Source of the DNA: Pseudomonadota bacterium
GTDB lineage: Bacteria > Pseudomonadota > Gammaproteobacteria > Steroidobacterales > Woeseiaceae
NCBI GenBank assembly: GCA_022574185.1
Contig: JACZSM010000005.1
Location: 1-64,000 of the forward strand
DNA length: 64,000 nt
Reading direction: 5' to 3'
Shown here piece after piece: positions 53,573-63,180 of the stretch; position 1 is the stretch's first letter, and the number at the start of each line of letters is the position of its first letter. The notes beneath the pieces were generated by a model. It was not told the DNA's origin. It made no database searches and saw only the letters and a list, made by a program, of their open reading frames with translations. The translations under genes were made by a program, and so were the position numbers.

Positions 53573-56131
53573 CTAGAATTCCCACAGAACGCCAATCGAC
53601 GGCAGTAATGGCAACCAGTAGTCGACACCACGCTCGAATACGTCCTCGCCGGTAATTTCATCTTCCTCAAAATCCCAATCCAGACAACATTCGTTGCTGC
53701 GATCGGTCAAATTCGAAATTTCAAGAAATGCCATTAGCGACCCGCGACGCAGTTTGAATTTTCGGCTAATTCGGAAATCCAGGCTGACAAATACCTGATG
53801 ACGCAGCTCGTTACGCTGGCCGGGTATGACGACAAAGACAGGATCACCGCTCGCATCAATGCCGTCTTCAACTAGCATCAAGTCGGTCGTTGGCCAGCCT
53901 GAATGTATGCTGGTCGCAAAAGCGACATCCCACTTATCATTACTCCACGCAATACCGCCTTGGACCGCATGACGCTGATCCCAACTACGCAACTGATCTT
54001 TGCCGTCGATTTTGTCGGTCGCCTTGGACAGTGTGTATGACGCCCACCAGGTAAGTGGGCCGTTGGAATTATCAATTGAGATCTCGAGGCCCAACGATTT
54101 TGCGCTGGTCGCGTCGAGCCGAACTCGATCACGCTGAAACTCGGGAATCAGGCTGAGAGGATCGAATAGATTCTCGAATCGCGGCCGCACCTGGCGCATT
54201 TCTTTATGAAACAATTCCACTCGCAGCGCATACCTGTCCTGTATCAGGTGGCGCAACCCTGCGATCAAGTGATCCGCGCGCTGCGCTGGCCAGAAATTGG
54301 TGATGCCGTCCTCGATCTGAAGCTCGTTAATGCCCTGAGACTGGTGGTAGCGACCCCAGCTGAAACGCAATTCCGTATGCGGGCCGAGCACATGCATCAA
54401 GTTGATCCGCGGGCTCAGCTGCGCATCCGATGCAAGGTCTGTATACGTCTGGTCATCCCATCGCAGCCCCCATTCAATCACCGTCTTCGGCGTCATCCTC
54501 CAGCGATCGGAAAAATACAGCGCATAACTTCCACCATGCGGTGACGCCACGAGATCACGACTCGTGGTCTCAGGTTGATTTTCATACAAAGCCTGTAACC
54601 CGAAATACTCAGCATTATTTCTGTATTCGTACTTCGCGTCCGAATAGATCGCCTGCACTCCCCATTGCACAACGTGTGTGTCCGATTTCGTCCAGGTGAA
54701 ATCTTGCCTCAAACTGTGTTGTTTGACTTCGCGGTCGTCGTAGACCGATCCAACGACTTTTCCAATGTCGGCCATTATACCCAAGCGATTATTCCTGAAC
54801 GAAAGCGATGACAGCACCAGAGTACTCGAGAGCTCGTCCGACCAACGATTTTTCAGTTGAATCCAGAGCTGCGCATTTTTTGTCTTGCTTACAATCTGTT
54901 CAAGCTCTGCCGGCTCGGATTCAAGCACGAGTTTGATTGCATCGTCTGCATACAACGCGTTAAAGGACACCGAAGCATTCGGTGAAAAGTCGTATTCGTA
55001 TTCAGCAAAGATGTCGTAGTATCTCGGTCTGCCGAATTGTGGGTCGATGACGAGATCGAGGTTGCCACGCCGTGCAGAAACCAGCCAGCGCCGATCAGAG
55101 CTGTTGGCCGTCGTCAGCAATGACGTATTGAATATGCTGACACCAACTTCGGTGTGCCTCGGCCGCAGCGATTCAAGTGACTCCATCAATACGAGGCCGC
55201 TCATGCGATCGCCGAATTGCACAGGGAAACCGCCCGTATAGACTTCGACGCCTTCAATCGCTCGTGAGTCGATGGCGCTGAAGATGCTTTGATAATCACG
55301 AACATGAAACGGGTCGAATAACCACTGGCCGTTCAACATGATGCCGATTTCGCGGTGTTCGCCACCGCGGAAATGTGTCCTCGCTGAGGCGCCGCTTGCT
55401 GCGGCTCCTGGCAAGCGCTGTATGACGCGTAGTGGATCCTCACCGACGTCCGGCATATTCTGAATCGTGCGCTGATCCAGGATGAAGCGTGACGCCGCAA
55501 TGTCCCGCGAAATTTCGTAGCGACTCGCAGACACTGCTATGGTCTCAATCTCTGGCCGGGAAACATTCATCCCGACACTGACGACCGTGGTGTCGCCTGG
55601 CCAGACGTCGACGACACGCGTAACCATTTGCAGGCCATCAGCTTCAATATCGAATTGGTAGCGACCCGGTAATACCGCCGAGTATTCGTAAATACCGGGC
55701 ATCAGTCGGCCCGACAAAGGCAACTGGGGATCGACCATGACAGCGGCCTGGGCCACGGGTTGATCGCTGCCCCGCATCGTGATCACCAACACAATACTGC
55801 CTTTGGGCAGACCGACGCTATTGTAACGAACGACGAGGTGCACTCCGGCCTCCGTGCGAATCGTCAGTTTGTGCGGTCGCAGGATCTGCCGAACGATATC
55901 CAGTGGCTCCGTTGCATCTGGCTCAGTCAAAACCCACAGATCACTGCCGACAAGATTGGTGCTGTAGGCAAACGGATAGCCGGCGTCACCGAACTCATCG
56001 ATGACCTCGGCAACGGCACGGCCTATGTAGCGCGCAAAGTCACCCTCGGCGGCCTCCACGGTCACCGTTAGCATCAGCAATGCAGTCAGCAATAGTCGCA
56101 AAATTTTCGACCGCACCCTAGTTGATTGCAC
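53573..56131 (-). CDS. TonB-dependent outer-membrane receptor with N-terminal signalling domain
   Basis: An 852-residue receptor. After the signal peptide it has a secretin/TonB short N-terminal domain (about residues 30-105, FARYIGRAVAEVIDEFGDAG), which contacts the anti-sigma factor in FecA-type systems. A carboxypeptidase-like regulatory domain follows. The plug begins with ETIAVSASRYEI and ends with GVEVYTGGFPVQFGDRMSG, before a beta-barrel ending in LLPSIGVLWEF. With FecR and the ECF sigma factor upstream this is a cell-surface signalling set; the ligand is unknown. Its GTG start overlaps fecR by 14 bases. Confidence 0.9.
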   Translation of the reverse strand: MQSTRVRSKILRLLLTALLMLTVTVEAAEGDFARYIGRAVAEVIDEFGDAGYPFAYSTNLVGSDLWVLTEPDATEPLDIVRQILRPHKLTIRTEAGVHLVVRYNSVGLPKGSIVLVITMRGSDQPVAQAAVMVDPQLPLSGRLMPGIYEYSAVLPGRYQFDIEADGLQMVTRVVDVWPGDTTVVSVGMNVSRPEIETIAVSASRYEISRDIAASRFILDQRTIQNMPDVGEDPLRVIQRLPGAAASGASARTHFRGGEHREIGIMLNGQWLFDPFHVRDYQSIFSAIDSRAIEGVEVYTGGFPVQFGDRMSGLVLMESLESLRPRHTEVGVSIFNTSLLTTANSSDRRWLVSARRGNLDLVIDPQFGRPRYYDIFAEYEYDFSPNASVSFNALYADDAIKLVLESEPAELEQIVSKTKNAQLWIQLKNRWSDELSSTLVLSSLSFRNNRLGIMADIGKVVGSVYDDREVKQHSLRQDFTWTKSDTHVVQWGVQAIYSDAKYEYRNNAEYFGLQALYENQPETTSRDLVASPHGGSYALYFSDRWRMTPKTVIEWGLRWDDQTYTDLASDAQLSPRINLMHVLGPHTELRFSWGRYHQSQGINELQIEDGITNFWPAQRADHLIAGLRHLIQDRYALRVELFHKEMRQVRPRFENLFDPLSLIPEFQRDRVRLDATSAKSLGLEISIDNSNGPLTWWASYTLSKATDKIDGKDQLRSWDQRHAVQGGIAWSNDKWDVAFATSIHSGWPTTDLMLVEDGIDASGDPVFVVIPGQRNELRHQVFVSLDFRISRKFKLRRGSLMAFLEISNLTDRSNECCLDWDFEEDEITGEDVFERGVDYWLPLLPSIGVLWEF

Positions 56132-57146
56132 TCACGTAGATAGTCCCCCTATCTATGCGCCAATCGAGGTCTTCACCCAGCATGCGAATACGCAGAGCCG
56201 TTCTCGGATCGGTATCGACCGTACCTCTGAGTATGCCGTCGCGCGCGATCTTCTCAGCCGATGGGCTTGCGAATACTATTTCGAGGCCCGTCTCATGAGC
56301 AACCCACTGTAAAAACTCGTAGGTTGTTCTGCCGTTGACATCAACGATCGGTGACGTTGCCTCGATCCAACGCCACTCTGTCTCGTATCCGCTGGTATTT
56401 GTGACGCTCGGACGTCCGCTGCCCGACACCGTTATCCGCTGACCTTTGACCGCCGTCCCGTCGTGGTAAATACCTGCAATCGCAACCCGTCCGTCACGGA
56501 CAGTGATAGTCAGTTCGTCACTATCGGCAAACGTCATGTACTGTGTGCCCAGATGCGTAATAGTGCCGTAATCTGTTGCGATTTCGAGCACTGTCTCACC
56601 GGAATTGCCATGGTCCAATATTCCGACTGTGAGAGCAGACGGTTGCGAATCGAAGTAAATTCGTCCGGATACCAGGTAGACAGAGTCCGCAGATACAAAC
56701 TCAATGCGCGTATTCTGATCGATTCGTAGCGAACCGCCGCTGCCCCATTCAAGTCCGATGCCCGCACCATTTCCCGTGATAATAGTCTGACCGGCATAGA
56801 TCGCCGCAAGATTGGCCAACTCCTGACGTTCGGATTGACCGACCTGCAAATAGATCGAGCCGTGACTCCTGCCAATTGCAGCGACTTGCAACGGTGCAAT
56901 TTCTGCGACACGAAATACGTTAAATGACGCATAGACCGCCAGCAGCACCGTTGCCGCTATGGCAAATTGTGTGATACGTCGACGCGTTAGCCGTCTGCCC
57001 GTTACCGATTTCCATTCAGCCCGCACGGCATCTCGAATCATCTCTTCGTCTGAAGCTGGCGGTGCGGGCCTCGGCGAAGCTTGTTCAAGCAGCGCTTCTA
57101 CGGCACCGTCCGCACGCATTATCGTTTCATCGCTAGATCGACTCAT
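56118..57146 (-). CDS. FecR-family anti-sigma/sigma regulator
   Basis: A 342-residue FecR-type protein: cytosolic N-terminus, membrane segment (ITQFAIAATVLLAVYASFNV), and a periplasmic FecR domain (GRSHGSIYLQVGQSERQELA; ISDHGNSGETVLEI-like region). It would relay the receptor signal to the sigma factor. It overlaps the sigma gene by four bases and the receptor gene by 14. Confidence 0.9.
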   Translation of the reverse strand: MSRSSDETIMRADGAVEALLEQASPRPAPPASDEEMIRDAVRAEWKSVTGRRLTRRRITQFAIAATVLLAVYASFNVFRVAEIAPLQVAAIGRSHGSIYLQVGQSERQELANLAAIYAGQTIITGNGAGIGLEWGSGGSLRIDQNTRIEFVSADSVYLVSGRIYFDSQPSALTVGILDHGNSGETVLEIATDYGTITHLGTQYMTFADSDELTITVRDGRVAIAGIYHDGTAVKGQRITVSGSGRPSVTNTSGYETEWRWIEATSPIVDVNGRTTYEFLQWVAHETGLEIVFASPSAEKIARDGILRGTVDTDPRTALRIRMLGEDLDWRIDRGTIYVSAIN

Positions 57147-57763
57147 GATTGCATCATTCCATTTGCCTGATTATTCAAGGCGTCATTCAGGGTTGTGTAC
57201 ACATCCGCAAAAGCTCGCTTGGCTCTGGCAAGCAATGATTGCGTGGCCTCCGGTCCAATTTTCAGTCTTGCCGATATTTCTTTCACAGAATGTCCCTCAA
57301 CGTATTTCCATTCCAAAATATCGCCGTACTTCGCGGGCAGTCGATCGAGTGCGACTTGAATCAAGCGCAGCATTTCAACACGCTCGTATTGCCGCTCAGG
57401 GCTGTCCTCAATGGGAGCCCGGAAAGAATCCACAGCCGCCCGGACGTCGGGGAAGTCCTCGATCAGCACGATATGGTCCCGGTACCGGCTCTGGCGACAC
57501 AGCCAGTCCTTCATCTCATTGCGGCAAATCGCACATAGCCAAGTGAACAACGCCGATTCGGCGCGAAACGTGTGCATCTTGCGGATTGCCCGGGTTAGCG
57601 TGACCTGCACGACCTCCCGCGCACCCTCGGAATCGTCAGGCATTCGCGCGATGGCGAATCGGTACAGCCTTGCGAAGTTTTCCTCAAAAAAACGATCGAA
57701 GGCTCGTTCGTCACCTGCAAGTAACTGTTTTACAAGTTTTTTATCGTCAACATAGACCGGCAT
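57143..57763 (-). CDS. ECF RNA polymerase sigma factor (FecI-like)
   Basis: A 206-residue ECF sigma factor: region 2 in FDRFFEENFARLYRFAIARM, then VQVTLTRAI, and region 4 HTH in LDRLPAKYGDILEWKYVEGH, SVKEISARLKI. It is first in the operon sigma-fecR-receptor and probably directs transcription of the receptor. The long linker is about 40 residues. Confidence 0.93.
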   Translation of the reverse strand: MPVYVDDKKLVKQLLAGDERAFDRFFEENFARLYRFAIARMPDDSEGAREVVQVTLTRAIRKMHTFRAESALFTWLCAICRNEMKDWLCRQSRYRDHIVLIEDFPDVRAAVDSFRAPIEDSPERQYERVEMLRLIQVALDRLPAKYGDILEWKYVEGHSVKEISARLKIGPEATQSLLARAKRAFADVYTTLNDALNNQANGMMQS

Positions 57764-57876
57764 GGCGTCCCTTTCCCCAGCACCTGACCGTTGGACGGCT
57801 AAACTCGGAAGAATCGGTCGCGAGCGGTACAGGATTTAGGAGTATCGCTCCGGATTCTACGCCGAGAATGAGCGTA

Positions 57877-57946
57877 CAGGGGCTGCAGCCCCCTGCGACT
57901 ATCGGTGCGACGTTACGAAATACGGGCCCGCTTGGCGGGCCCGTAT
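57877..57946. terminator. stem-loops downstream of rho
   Basis: ATACGGGCCCGC-TTG-GCGGGCCCGTAT (57920-57946) forms a perfect 12-base-pair stem; a second palindrome CAGGGGCTGCAGCCCCCTG lies at 57877-57895. They lie between the end of rho and the start of the sigma gene; the weak T run suggests an imperfect intrinsic terminator. Bases 57764-57876 show nothing else. Confidence 0.55.
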
Positions 57947-58008
57947 GATGCGTGACAGACAAGGGCAGTCACGCGCGCGAAGCGGCGCGTGCACTGACGA
58001 ATCGCGCT

Positions 58009-59439
58009 CTATCTCTTCATCGCCTCAAAAAATGCGGCGTTTGTCTTCGTGTCCGCCATCTTGTTGAGCAGAAATTCGACAGCCGCAAGTTCGTCCATAG
58101 GATGCAGAACCTTTCGCAGCACCCACATTTTCTGTAGTTCTGCAGGATCGGTCAGCAACTCTTCCTTGCGCGTACCGGAGCGATTGATATTGATCGCGGG
58201 GAACACACGCTTTTCGGCAATGCGACGATCCAGGTGGATCTCCATGTTGCCCGTGCCCTTGAACTCTTCGTAGATCACTTCGTCCATCTTCGAACCCGTA
58301 TCGACGAGTGCCGTCGCAAGAATCGTCAGGCTGCCGCCTTCTTCGATGTTACGTGCAGCGCCGAAGAAGCGTTTCGGCCTGTGCAGTGCGTTTGCGTCCA
58401 CACCGCCCGTCAGAACCTTGCCCGACGATGGTACAACCGTGTTGTACGCACGTGCGAGACGGGTAATCGAGTCGAGCAGAATCACGACGTCGCGCTTGTG
58501 CTCGACCAACCGTTTTGCTTTCTCGATAACCATTTCCGCGACTTGCACATGTCGACTGGCCGGCTCATCGAACGTCGATGAAACAACTTCGCCGCGAACG
58601 GAACGCTCCATCTCCGTCACCTCTTCCGGACGCTCGTCGATCAACAGTACGATCAGATCGATTTCAGGTGCGTTGGCACAGATCGACGCGGCGATATTCT
58701 GCAACAGCATCGTCTTGCCGGCTTTTGGCGGCGAAACAATCAGTCCACGCTGCCCCCTGCCGATCGGTGCTACCAGATCGATGATGCGTGCGGTCAGGTC
58801 CTCAGTACTGCCATTGCCCTGTTCGAGTATCAGGCGCCGCGTCGGGAACAGCGGCGTCAGGGTCTCGAAGGGAGCCGTACCACGAGTATTCTCAGGTGCG
58901 TCGTGATTGATCTGGCCGATTTTAAGCAAAGCAAAATAACGCTCTCCATCCTTGGGCGGGCGAATCACTCCCGATACGGTGTCGCCCGTACGCAGACCGA
59001 AGCGGCGAATCTGGCTCGGGCTGACATAAATGTCGTCCGGACCGGCAAGATACGAGCTGTTTGCAGAGCGCAGAAAACCAAATCCGTCCTGCAGCGTTTC
59101 CAGCACACCGTCGCCGTAGATGTCCTCACCCGTCTTCGCATATGTCTTGAGAATAGAGAAGATGATGTCCTGTTTGCGTTGATGTGAGAGATCTTCCAGA
59201 CCGAGTGATTCACCGAGTTCAACCAGGTCCGCTGGCGGACGCGTCTTGAGTTCCGTCAGGTTCATGACCTTCTTGCTCTGTTCGAGATCTTCGGGATCAA
59301 TTATCTCCAGATTACCGTCGTCATCAGGATATTCATCCTGCGGTGGACGCCGCCGGCGACGTCGACCAGGATTGCCCTTGCTCTTGTTTCCCGACTGCTT
59401 CGGTCGGCTTTTCGTTGAATTACCCAAGTACCCTCTCAC
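58009..59439 (-). CDS. rho: transcription termination factor Rho with basic N-terminal extension
   Basis: Rho is the hexameric RNA helicase that ends transcription. The 476-residue frame begins 58 residues before the usual start: [19 protein letters not shown] sits at residue 59. The extension is very basic ([11 protein letters not shown]) and then acidic ([17 protein letters not shown]). The RNA-binding and motor motifs are intact ([50 protein letters not shown]). The first start GTG 59439 overlaps trxA by four bases, which supports the long form. ATG 59265 would give the standard 418-residue protein. Confidence 0.94.
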   Translation of the reverse strand: MRGYLGNSTKSRPKQSGNKSKGNPGRRRRRRPPQDEYPDDDGNLEIIDPEDLEQSKKVMNLTELKTRPPADLVELGESLGLEDLSHQRKQDIIFSILKTYAKTGEDIYGDGVLETLQDGFGFLRSANSSYLAGPDDIYVSPSQIRRFGLRTGDTVSGVIRPPKDGERYFALLKIGQINHDAPENTRGTAPFETLTPLFPTRRLILEQGNGSTEDLTARIIDLVAPIGRGQRGLIVSPPKAGKTMLLQNIAASICANAPEIDLIVLLIDERPEEVTEMERSVRGEVVSSTFDEPASRHVQVAEMVIEKAKRLVEHKRDVVILLDSITRLARAYNTVVPSSGKVLTGGVDANALHRPKRFFGAARNIEEGGSLTILATALVDTGSKMDEVIYEEFKGTGNMEIHLDRRIAEKRVFPAININRSGTRKEELLTDPAELQKMWVLRKVLHPMDELAAVEFLLNKMADTKTNAAFFEAMKR

Positions 59440-59762
59440 AGATTAGTGTCCAGGAATTCTGTCAATTGTTTCTTCGACATCGTCCCAAGTTTTTGCGCCT
59501 GTACAGCGCCGTTTTTGAATAACATCAGCGTGGGAATGCTGCGAACGTTGTATTTTTGTGGTGTGTTCGGATTTTCGTCAATATTCAGTTTCATGACTGC
59601 CATGCTATCCGCATATTCTTCCGCCGCTTCGGTGAGAAGCGGGGCAATCGTTTTGCAGGGTCCGCACCATTCCGCCCAAAAATCGAGCAGTACAGGTTTA
59701 TCAGATTGCAGTACGTCAGCCTCAAAGCTGCTGTCATTGGTATGCACGATGTTGTCGCTCAC
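59436..59762 (-). CDS. trxA: thioredoxin
   Basis: A 108-residue classical thioredoxin with [20 protein letters not shown] (WCGPC) and the cis-Pro in [13 protein letters not shown]. It reduces disulfides in the cytosol and would feed DsbD, MsrA and others in this window. It is immediately upstream of rho, with which it overlaps by four bases, as in E. coli. Confidence 0.97.
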   Translation of the reverse strand: MSDNIVHTNDSSFEADVLQSDKPVLLDFWAEWCGPCKTIAPLLTEAAEEYADSMAVMKLNIDENPNTPQKYNVRSIPTLMLFKNGAVQAQKLGTMSKKQLTEFLDTNL

Positions 59763-60034
59763 CGGCTACTTCCTCCGCGTGAAATTAAGGTTCGCTCAAT
59801 TGTTGGCTGTGCCCGTTGACAGTCACACTGACGAACGAACACTACAAAATGGATGACGCTGCCGTATCTATCAGGCAATATGTCGCAACTCAATGGCGAT
59901 TTCTTCCGGCTTCTTTCCGGATCGATGAAAAGCGAAATTGGCGGGTGCGACGATTGTCGCGTCGATATTCAGCCAATTTGAACGCGTCACGAGGCATATT
60001 GCAAGCTAAAATCGCTTTTTTCCGGCCCCACACT

Positions 60035-61303
60035 ATGACAACTGACCATCTGAGCGACCTCAGATTTGACTCCTTGACGCTGCACGACACCGTTCAGGCG
60101 GGTATCCGTGACGCCGGCTTCGAGTATTGCACACCGATTCAGGCCAGCACCCTGCCAATCGCCCTTAAATTGCATGATGTCGCAGGCCAGGCGCAGACTG
60201 GAACTGGCAAGACCGCAGCTTTCCTGATTGCCACATTTCAACGCTTGCTCAACTCCGAGCCAGAGACTGATGGGAGAAAGCAACCACGTGCATTCATGCT
60301 CGCGCCGACTCGAGAGCTGGCCATACAGATCGCCAAAGACGCGGAGCAACTCGGCAAATATACGGGATTTAAGGTCGGTCTCGCTTTCGGTGGTACTGAT
60401 TACGAAAAACAAAGGCGCACGATTGAAGACGGCATCGACATCCTGGTCGGCACGCCAGGACGCATAATCGATTATTTCAAGCAGGGGGTGTTCAAACTCG
60501 ACCGCGTTGAAGTAGCCGTCCTGGATGAGGCCGACCGAATGTTTGATCTGGGCTTTATCAAGGACATTCGATACTTGCTCAGGCGCCTTCCGCCACCTCA
60601 CAAGCGGCTCAATATGCTGTTTTCGGCCACGCTCTCGCAGCGCGTAATGGAACTCGCCTATGAGCATATGAACGAGCCCGAACTCATTCGTATCGAACCG
60701 GACAAGGTGACAGTGGACCGCGTTCGTCAGGCGATTTTCTTCCCATCGAACGAAGAGAAGATGCCACTTCTGGTTGGCTTGATCCGCGAAATAGGACAAG
60801 TGCGCGTTATGGTGTTCGTCAACATGAAGCGCGAGGCAGAACGCGTCGAGGCGTATCTCAGAACCAACGGCATTGATGCTGAGGCGATATCAGGTGACGT
60901 CCCGCAAAAGAAGCGTATGCGGATGTTGATGGATTTTCAGAGCGGCGATCTGCCGGTACTGATCGGCACGGACGTCGCGTCGCGTGGATTGCATATTCCT
61001 GACGTGCAATACATCATCAATTTTGACCTGCCGCATGAAGCGGAGGATTACGTCCATCGCATTGGTCGCACAGCCCGCGCCGGGGCATCAGGCGATGCGA
61101 TAAGTTTCGGTTGCGAAACCTACGCCATGTCCTTGCCCGCCATCGAGGACTTCATCGGCCACAAGATTCCTGTCTCGAAATACGATCCTGCACTGCTGCC
61201 CGAACTCAAGAAACCGAAACCCAGGCCACGTCGACAGTCGCAATCTCGGCCACGGCAGGGCAACAAAGGGTCGAGTCGTCGCGGGCCGCCGAGGTCGAGG
61301 TAG
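60035..61303 (+). CDS. rhlB: DEAD-box RNA helicase RhlB
   Basis: A 422-residue DEAD-box helicase: Q-motif EYCTPIQASTLPIAL, AQTGTGKTAAFLI (Walker A), PTRELAIQI, VLDEADRMFDLGF (DEAD), FSATLS (SAT) and HRIGRTARAG. The basic tail (PKPRPRRQSQSRPRQ) fits RhlB. RhlB works in the RNA degradosome. I start at ATG 60035; the frame is open to 59816. The rhlB/trxA-rho arrangement is conserved in gammaproteobacteria. Confidence 0.94.
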   Translation: MTTDHLSDLRFDSLTLHDTVQAGIRDAGFEYCTPIQASTLPIALKLHDVAGQAQTGTGKTAAFLIATFQRLLNSEPETDGRKQPRAFMLAPTRELAIQIAKDAEQLGKYTGFKVGLAFGGTDYEKQRRTIEDGIDILVGTPGRIIDYFKQGVFKLDRVEVAVLDEADRMFDLGFIKDIRYLLRRLPPPHKRLNMLFSATLSQRVMELAYEHMNEPELIRIEPDKVTVDRVRQAIFFPSNEEKMPLLVGLIREIGQVRVMVFVNMKREAERVEAYLRTNGIDAEAISGDVPQKKRMRMLMDFQSGDLPVLIGTDVASRGLHIPDVQYIINFDLPHEAEDYVHRIGRTARAGASGDAISFGCETYAMSLPAIEDFIGHKIPVSKYDPALLPELKKPKPRPRRQSQSRPRQGNKGSSRRGPPRSR

Positions 61304-61310
61304 GAATTGA

Positions 61311-61370
61311 TGTTGGAGCCCGCTCCCGTCAAGCGGGCCGCATGGCGGGCTCCAACAGCGGGCTCCTACA
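61311..61370. repeat. REP-like palindromic repeat
   Basis: GTTGGAGCCCGC, CTCCCGTCAAGCGGG (also at 6281), and a 26-base module identical to 9908-9933 form nested inverted repeats. The minus-strand gene yrfG has its stop codon TAG in the last module (61366-61368). Confidence 0.7.
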
Positions 61371-62028
61371 GTAGTTCGGAGACACCCTCGACGGCCGCGA
61401 ATTCGGTGCATTCGCGAGGCGGTTCGGCGCTATCCGGACACGTAATTGCGACGAGTTTGTCGACGCCGTAGGTGGCGGCGCTCTTGAGGACGATCTGACT
61501 GTCGTCGACGAACATTGTCGAGTTCGGATCAAAACCGATTTCGTCGTGCAACGCGGACCAAAACTCTTGCCGTTCTTTCGCAAAGCCGTACGAATGCGAG
61601 CAATAAATGCCATCAAAGTATTTGGAGAAACCGGTGACATCATCCTTTAGTTTGAGGGTGTCCGGGTGAGAGTTGGTCACCAACAGCACCTCGATGTTTC
61701 GCTCTCGCATAACGCCAAGAAAATCCTGGGCTCCAGGAAGGAACTCGATTCGATGTTGGTTGTCCCGATGCAGTTGCAAGACATCCAGATCGAGCCGCTC
61801 ACTCCAGTGATCCAGGCAGTACCAGCTCAAGTCACCCTGCAGGGCACCGAACCTTGCGAACAGCTGCTTGCGCGCTTCACTCAGCGATAGCCCGTTTTTG
61901 ACGGCATAATGCTCGGGCACGTGCGTCATCCACATATAGTTGTCGTACGCGAGATCGAGAATGGTGCCATCCATATCCAGCATCAGTGTCTCGCACTGAT
62001 CAATTGCTATTTTGGGATCGAATGTCAC
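61366..62028 (-). CDS. yrfG: GMP/IMP nucleotidase (HAD family)
   Basis: A 220-residue HAD phosphatase: MLDMDGTILDLAYDN at the nucleophile, LLVTNSHPDTLKLK as motif II, and TMFVDDSQIVLKSAATYG as motif IV. The order and MWMTHVPEHYAVKNGLSL fit YrfG, which dephosphorylates GMP and IMP. It is divergent from cysQ, 37 bases apart. Confidence 0.9.
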   Translation of the reverse strand: MTFDPKIAIDQCETLMLDMDGTILDLAYDNYMWMTHVPEHYAVKNGLSLSEARKQLFARFGALQGDLSWYCLDHWSERLDLDVLQLHRDNQHRIEFLPGAQDFLGVMRERNIEVLLVTNSHPDTLKLKDDVTGFSKYFDGIYCSHSYGFAKERQEFWSALHDEIGFDPNSTMFVDDSQIVLKSAATYGVDKLVAITCPDSAEPPRECTEFAAVEGVSELL

Positions 62029-62065
62029 TGTCTTATAATGCGCGCCTGAACGTCCGGATGCTCAC

Positions 62066-62869
62066 ATGAACCTCAAGGAACTGATTGATCCAATTGCTGC
62101 ATTGGCCATTGACGCCGGCCAGGCGATTCTCGAAGTTTACGCGACGGATTTCGACGTTCAAAGCAAACTCGACAAATCGCCTCTGACTCAGGCCGATCTC
62201 GCTGCACATCATTGCATCATCGCAGGCCTTGCTGAGATCACGCCAGACATGCCGATCATATCCGAGGAATCAGGGCTGCCGTCATTTTCGGAACGGAGCC
62301 AGTGGCAGCGCTATTGGTTGGTCGACCCACTCGACGGCACCAAGGAATTTGTCAACCGCAATGGCGAATTTACCGTCAACATCGCTCTTATTGATTCCAA
62401 TCGGCCTGTATTCGGAGTCGTCCACGTGCCAGTGCAGGACAAGACCTATATCGGCTGTGAAGGCTATGGCACTGAGCTGCGCAGCCGCGACGAATCGCCA
62501 GTAAAAATTCATGTCGCGAGCAACAGCAGTCAGCCCGTGCGCATCGTAGGCAGTCGCTCTCACCGCGGCTCAAGCCTCGACTCGTTTCTCGAAAAACTCG
62601 GTGCGTCCAACATCGTGCCCATGGGCAGTTCGCTCAAATTCTGCACCATCGCAGAAGGTCGCGCCGACCTCTATCCGCGCCTTGGGCTGACCTCGGAGTG
62701 GGACACGGCGGCGGCCCAGGCGGTCGTCGAGCAGGCCGGTGGGCGAGTCCTCGAACTTGACGGTAAGTCATTATCTTATAATAAGAAATCTGATATTTTG
62801 AATCCTTGGTTTGTCGTCATTGGACCAAGCGACCACGACTGGCTGGCACTACTCGCAGACGACGAGTAG
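62066..62869 (+). CDS. cysQ: 3'(2'),5'-bisphosphate nucleotidase
   Basis: CysQ removes phosphate from 3'-phosphoadenosine 5'-phosphate, a by-product of sulfate assimilation. The 267-residue protein has ISEESGLPSFSER (metal site), YWLVDPLDGTKEFVNRNGEF with the DPLDGT metal motif, VGSRSHRG, and LGLTSEWDTAAAQAVVEQAG. Length and motifs match. Confidence 0.95.
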   Translation: MNLKELIDPIAALAIDAGQAILEVYATDFDVQSKLDKSPLTQADLAAHHCIIAGLAEITPDMPIISEESGLPSFSERSQWQRYWLVDPLDGTKEFVNRNGEFTVNIALIDSNRPVFGVVHVPVQDKTYIGCEGYGTELRSRDESPVKIHVASNSSQPVRIVGSRSHRGSSLDSFLEKLGASNIVPMGSSLKFCTIAEGRADLYPRLGLTSEWDTAAAQAVVEQAGGRVLELDGKSLSYNKKSDILNPWFVVIGPSDHDWLALLADDE

Positions 62870-62880
62870 CATTGTTCGCA

Positions 62881-63096
62881 ATGACCGGCGAAATCGATAC
62901 CGAATCTTTTAAGCAGTTCCAGCGGCTGCGTGAACTGCGTGTCAGTCACCGGGACCTCGACTACCTGATCAGTCGCCTGCAACACGATCCAATGGTCGAC
63001 CAACTGCGCATTCGCCGCCTCAAAAAGCGCAAGCTGCTCATCAAAGACATGATCACTACGCTGGAAAGCGAACTCATTCCCGATCTTGACGCTTAG
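62881..63096 (+). CDS. YdcH/DUF465 family protein
   Basis: A 71-residue coiled-coil-like protein: HRDLDYLISRLQHDPMVDQL then RIRRLKKRKLLIKDMITTLE. Family members are small, basic and of unknown function. The start is ATG 62881, 11 bases after cysQ; the longer open frame starts inside cysQ. Confidence 0.88.
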   Translation: MTGEIDTESFKQFQRLRELRVSHRDLDYLISRLQHDPMVDQLRIRRLKKRKLLIKDMITTLESELIPDLDA

Positions 63097-63180
63097 ATTC
63101 GCTGGCGGTCCGGAGGATATTCTCCGCTTACTTAATACCCCATGCGCTCAGCGAGAGCACCGCCGGTTCAGTGCAACGGT

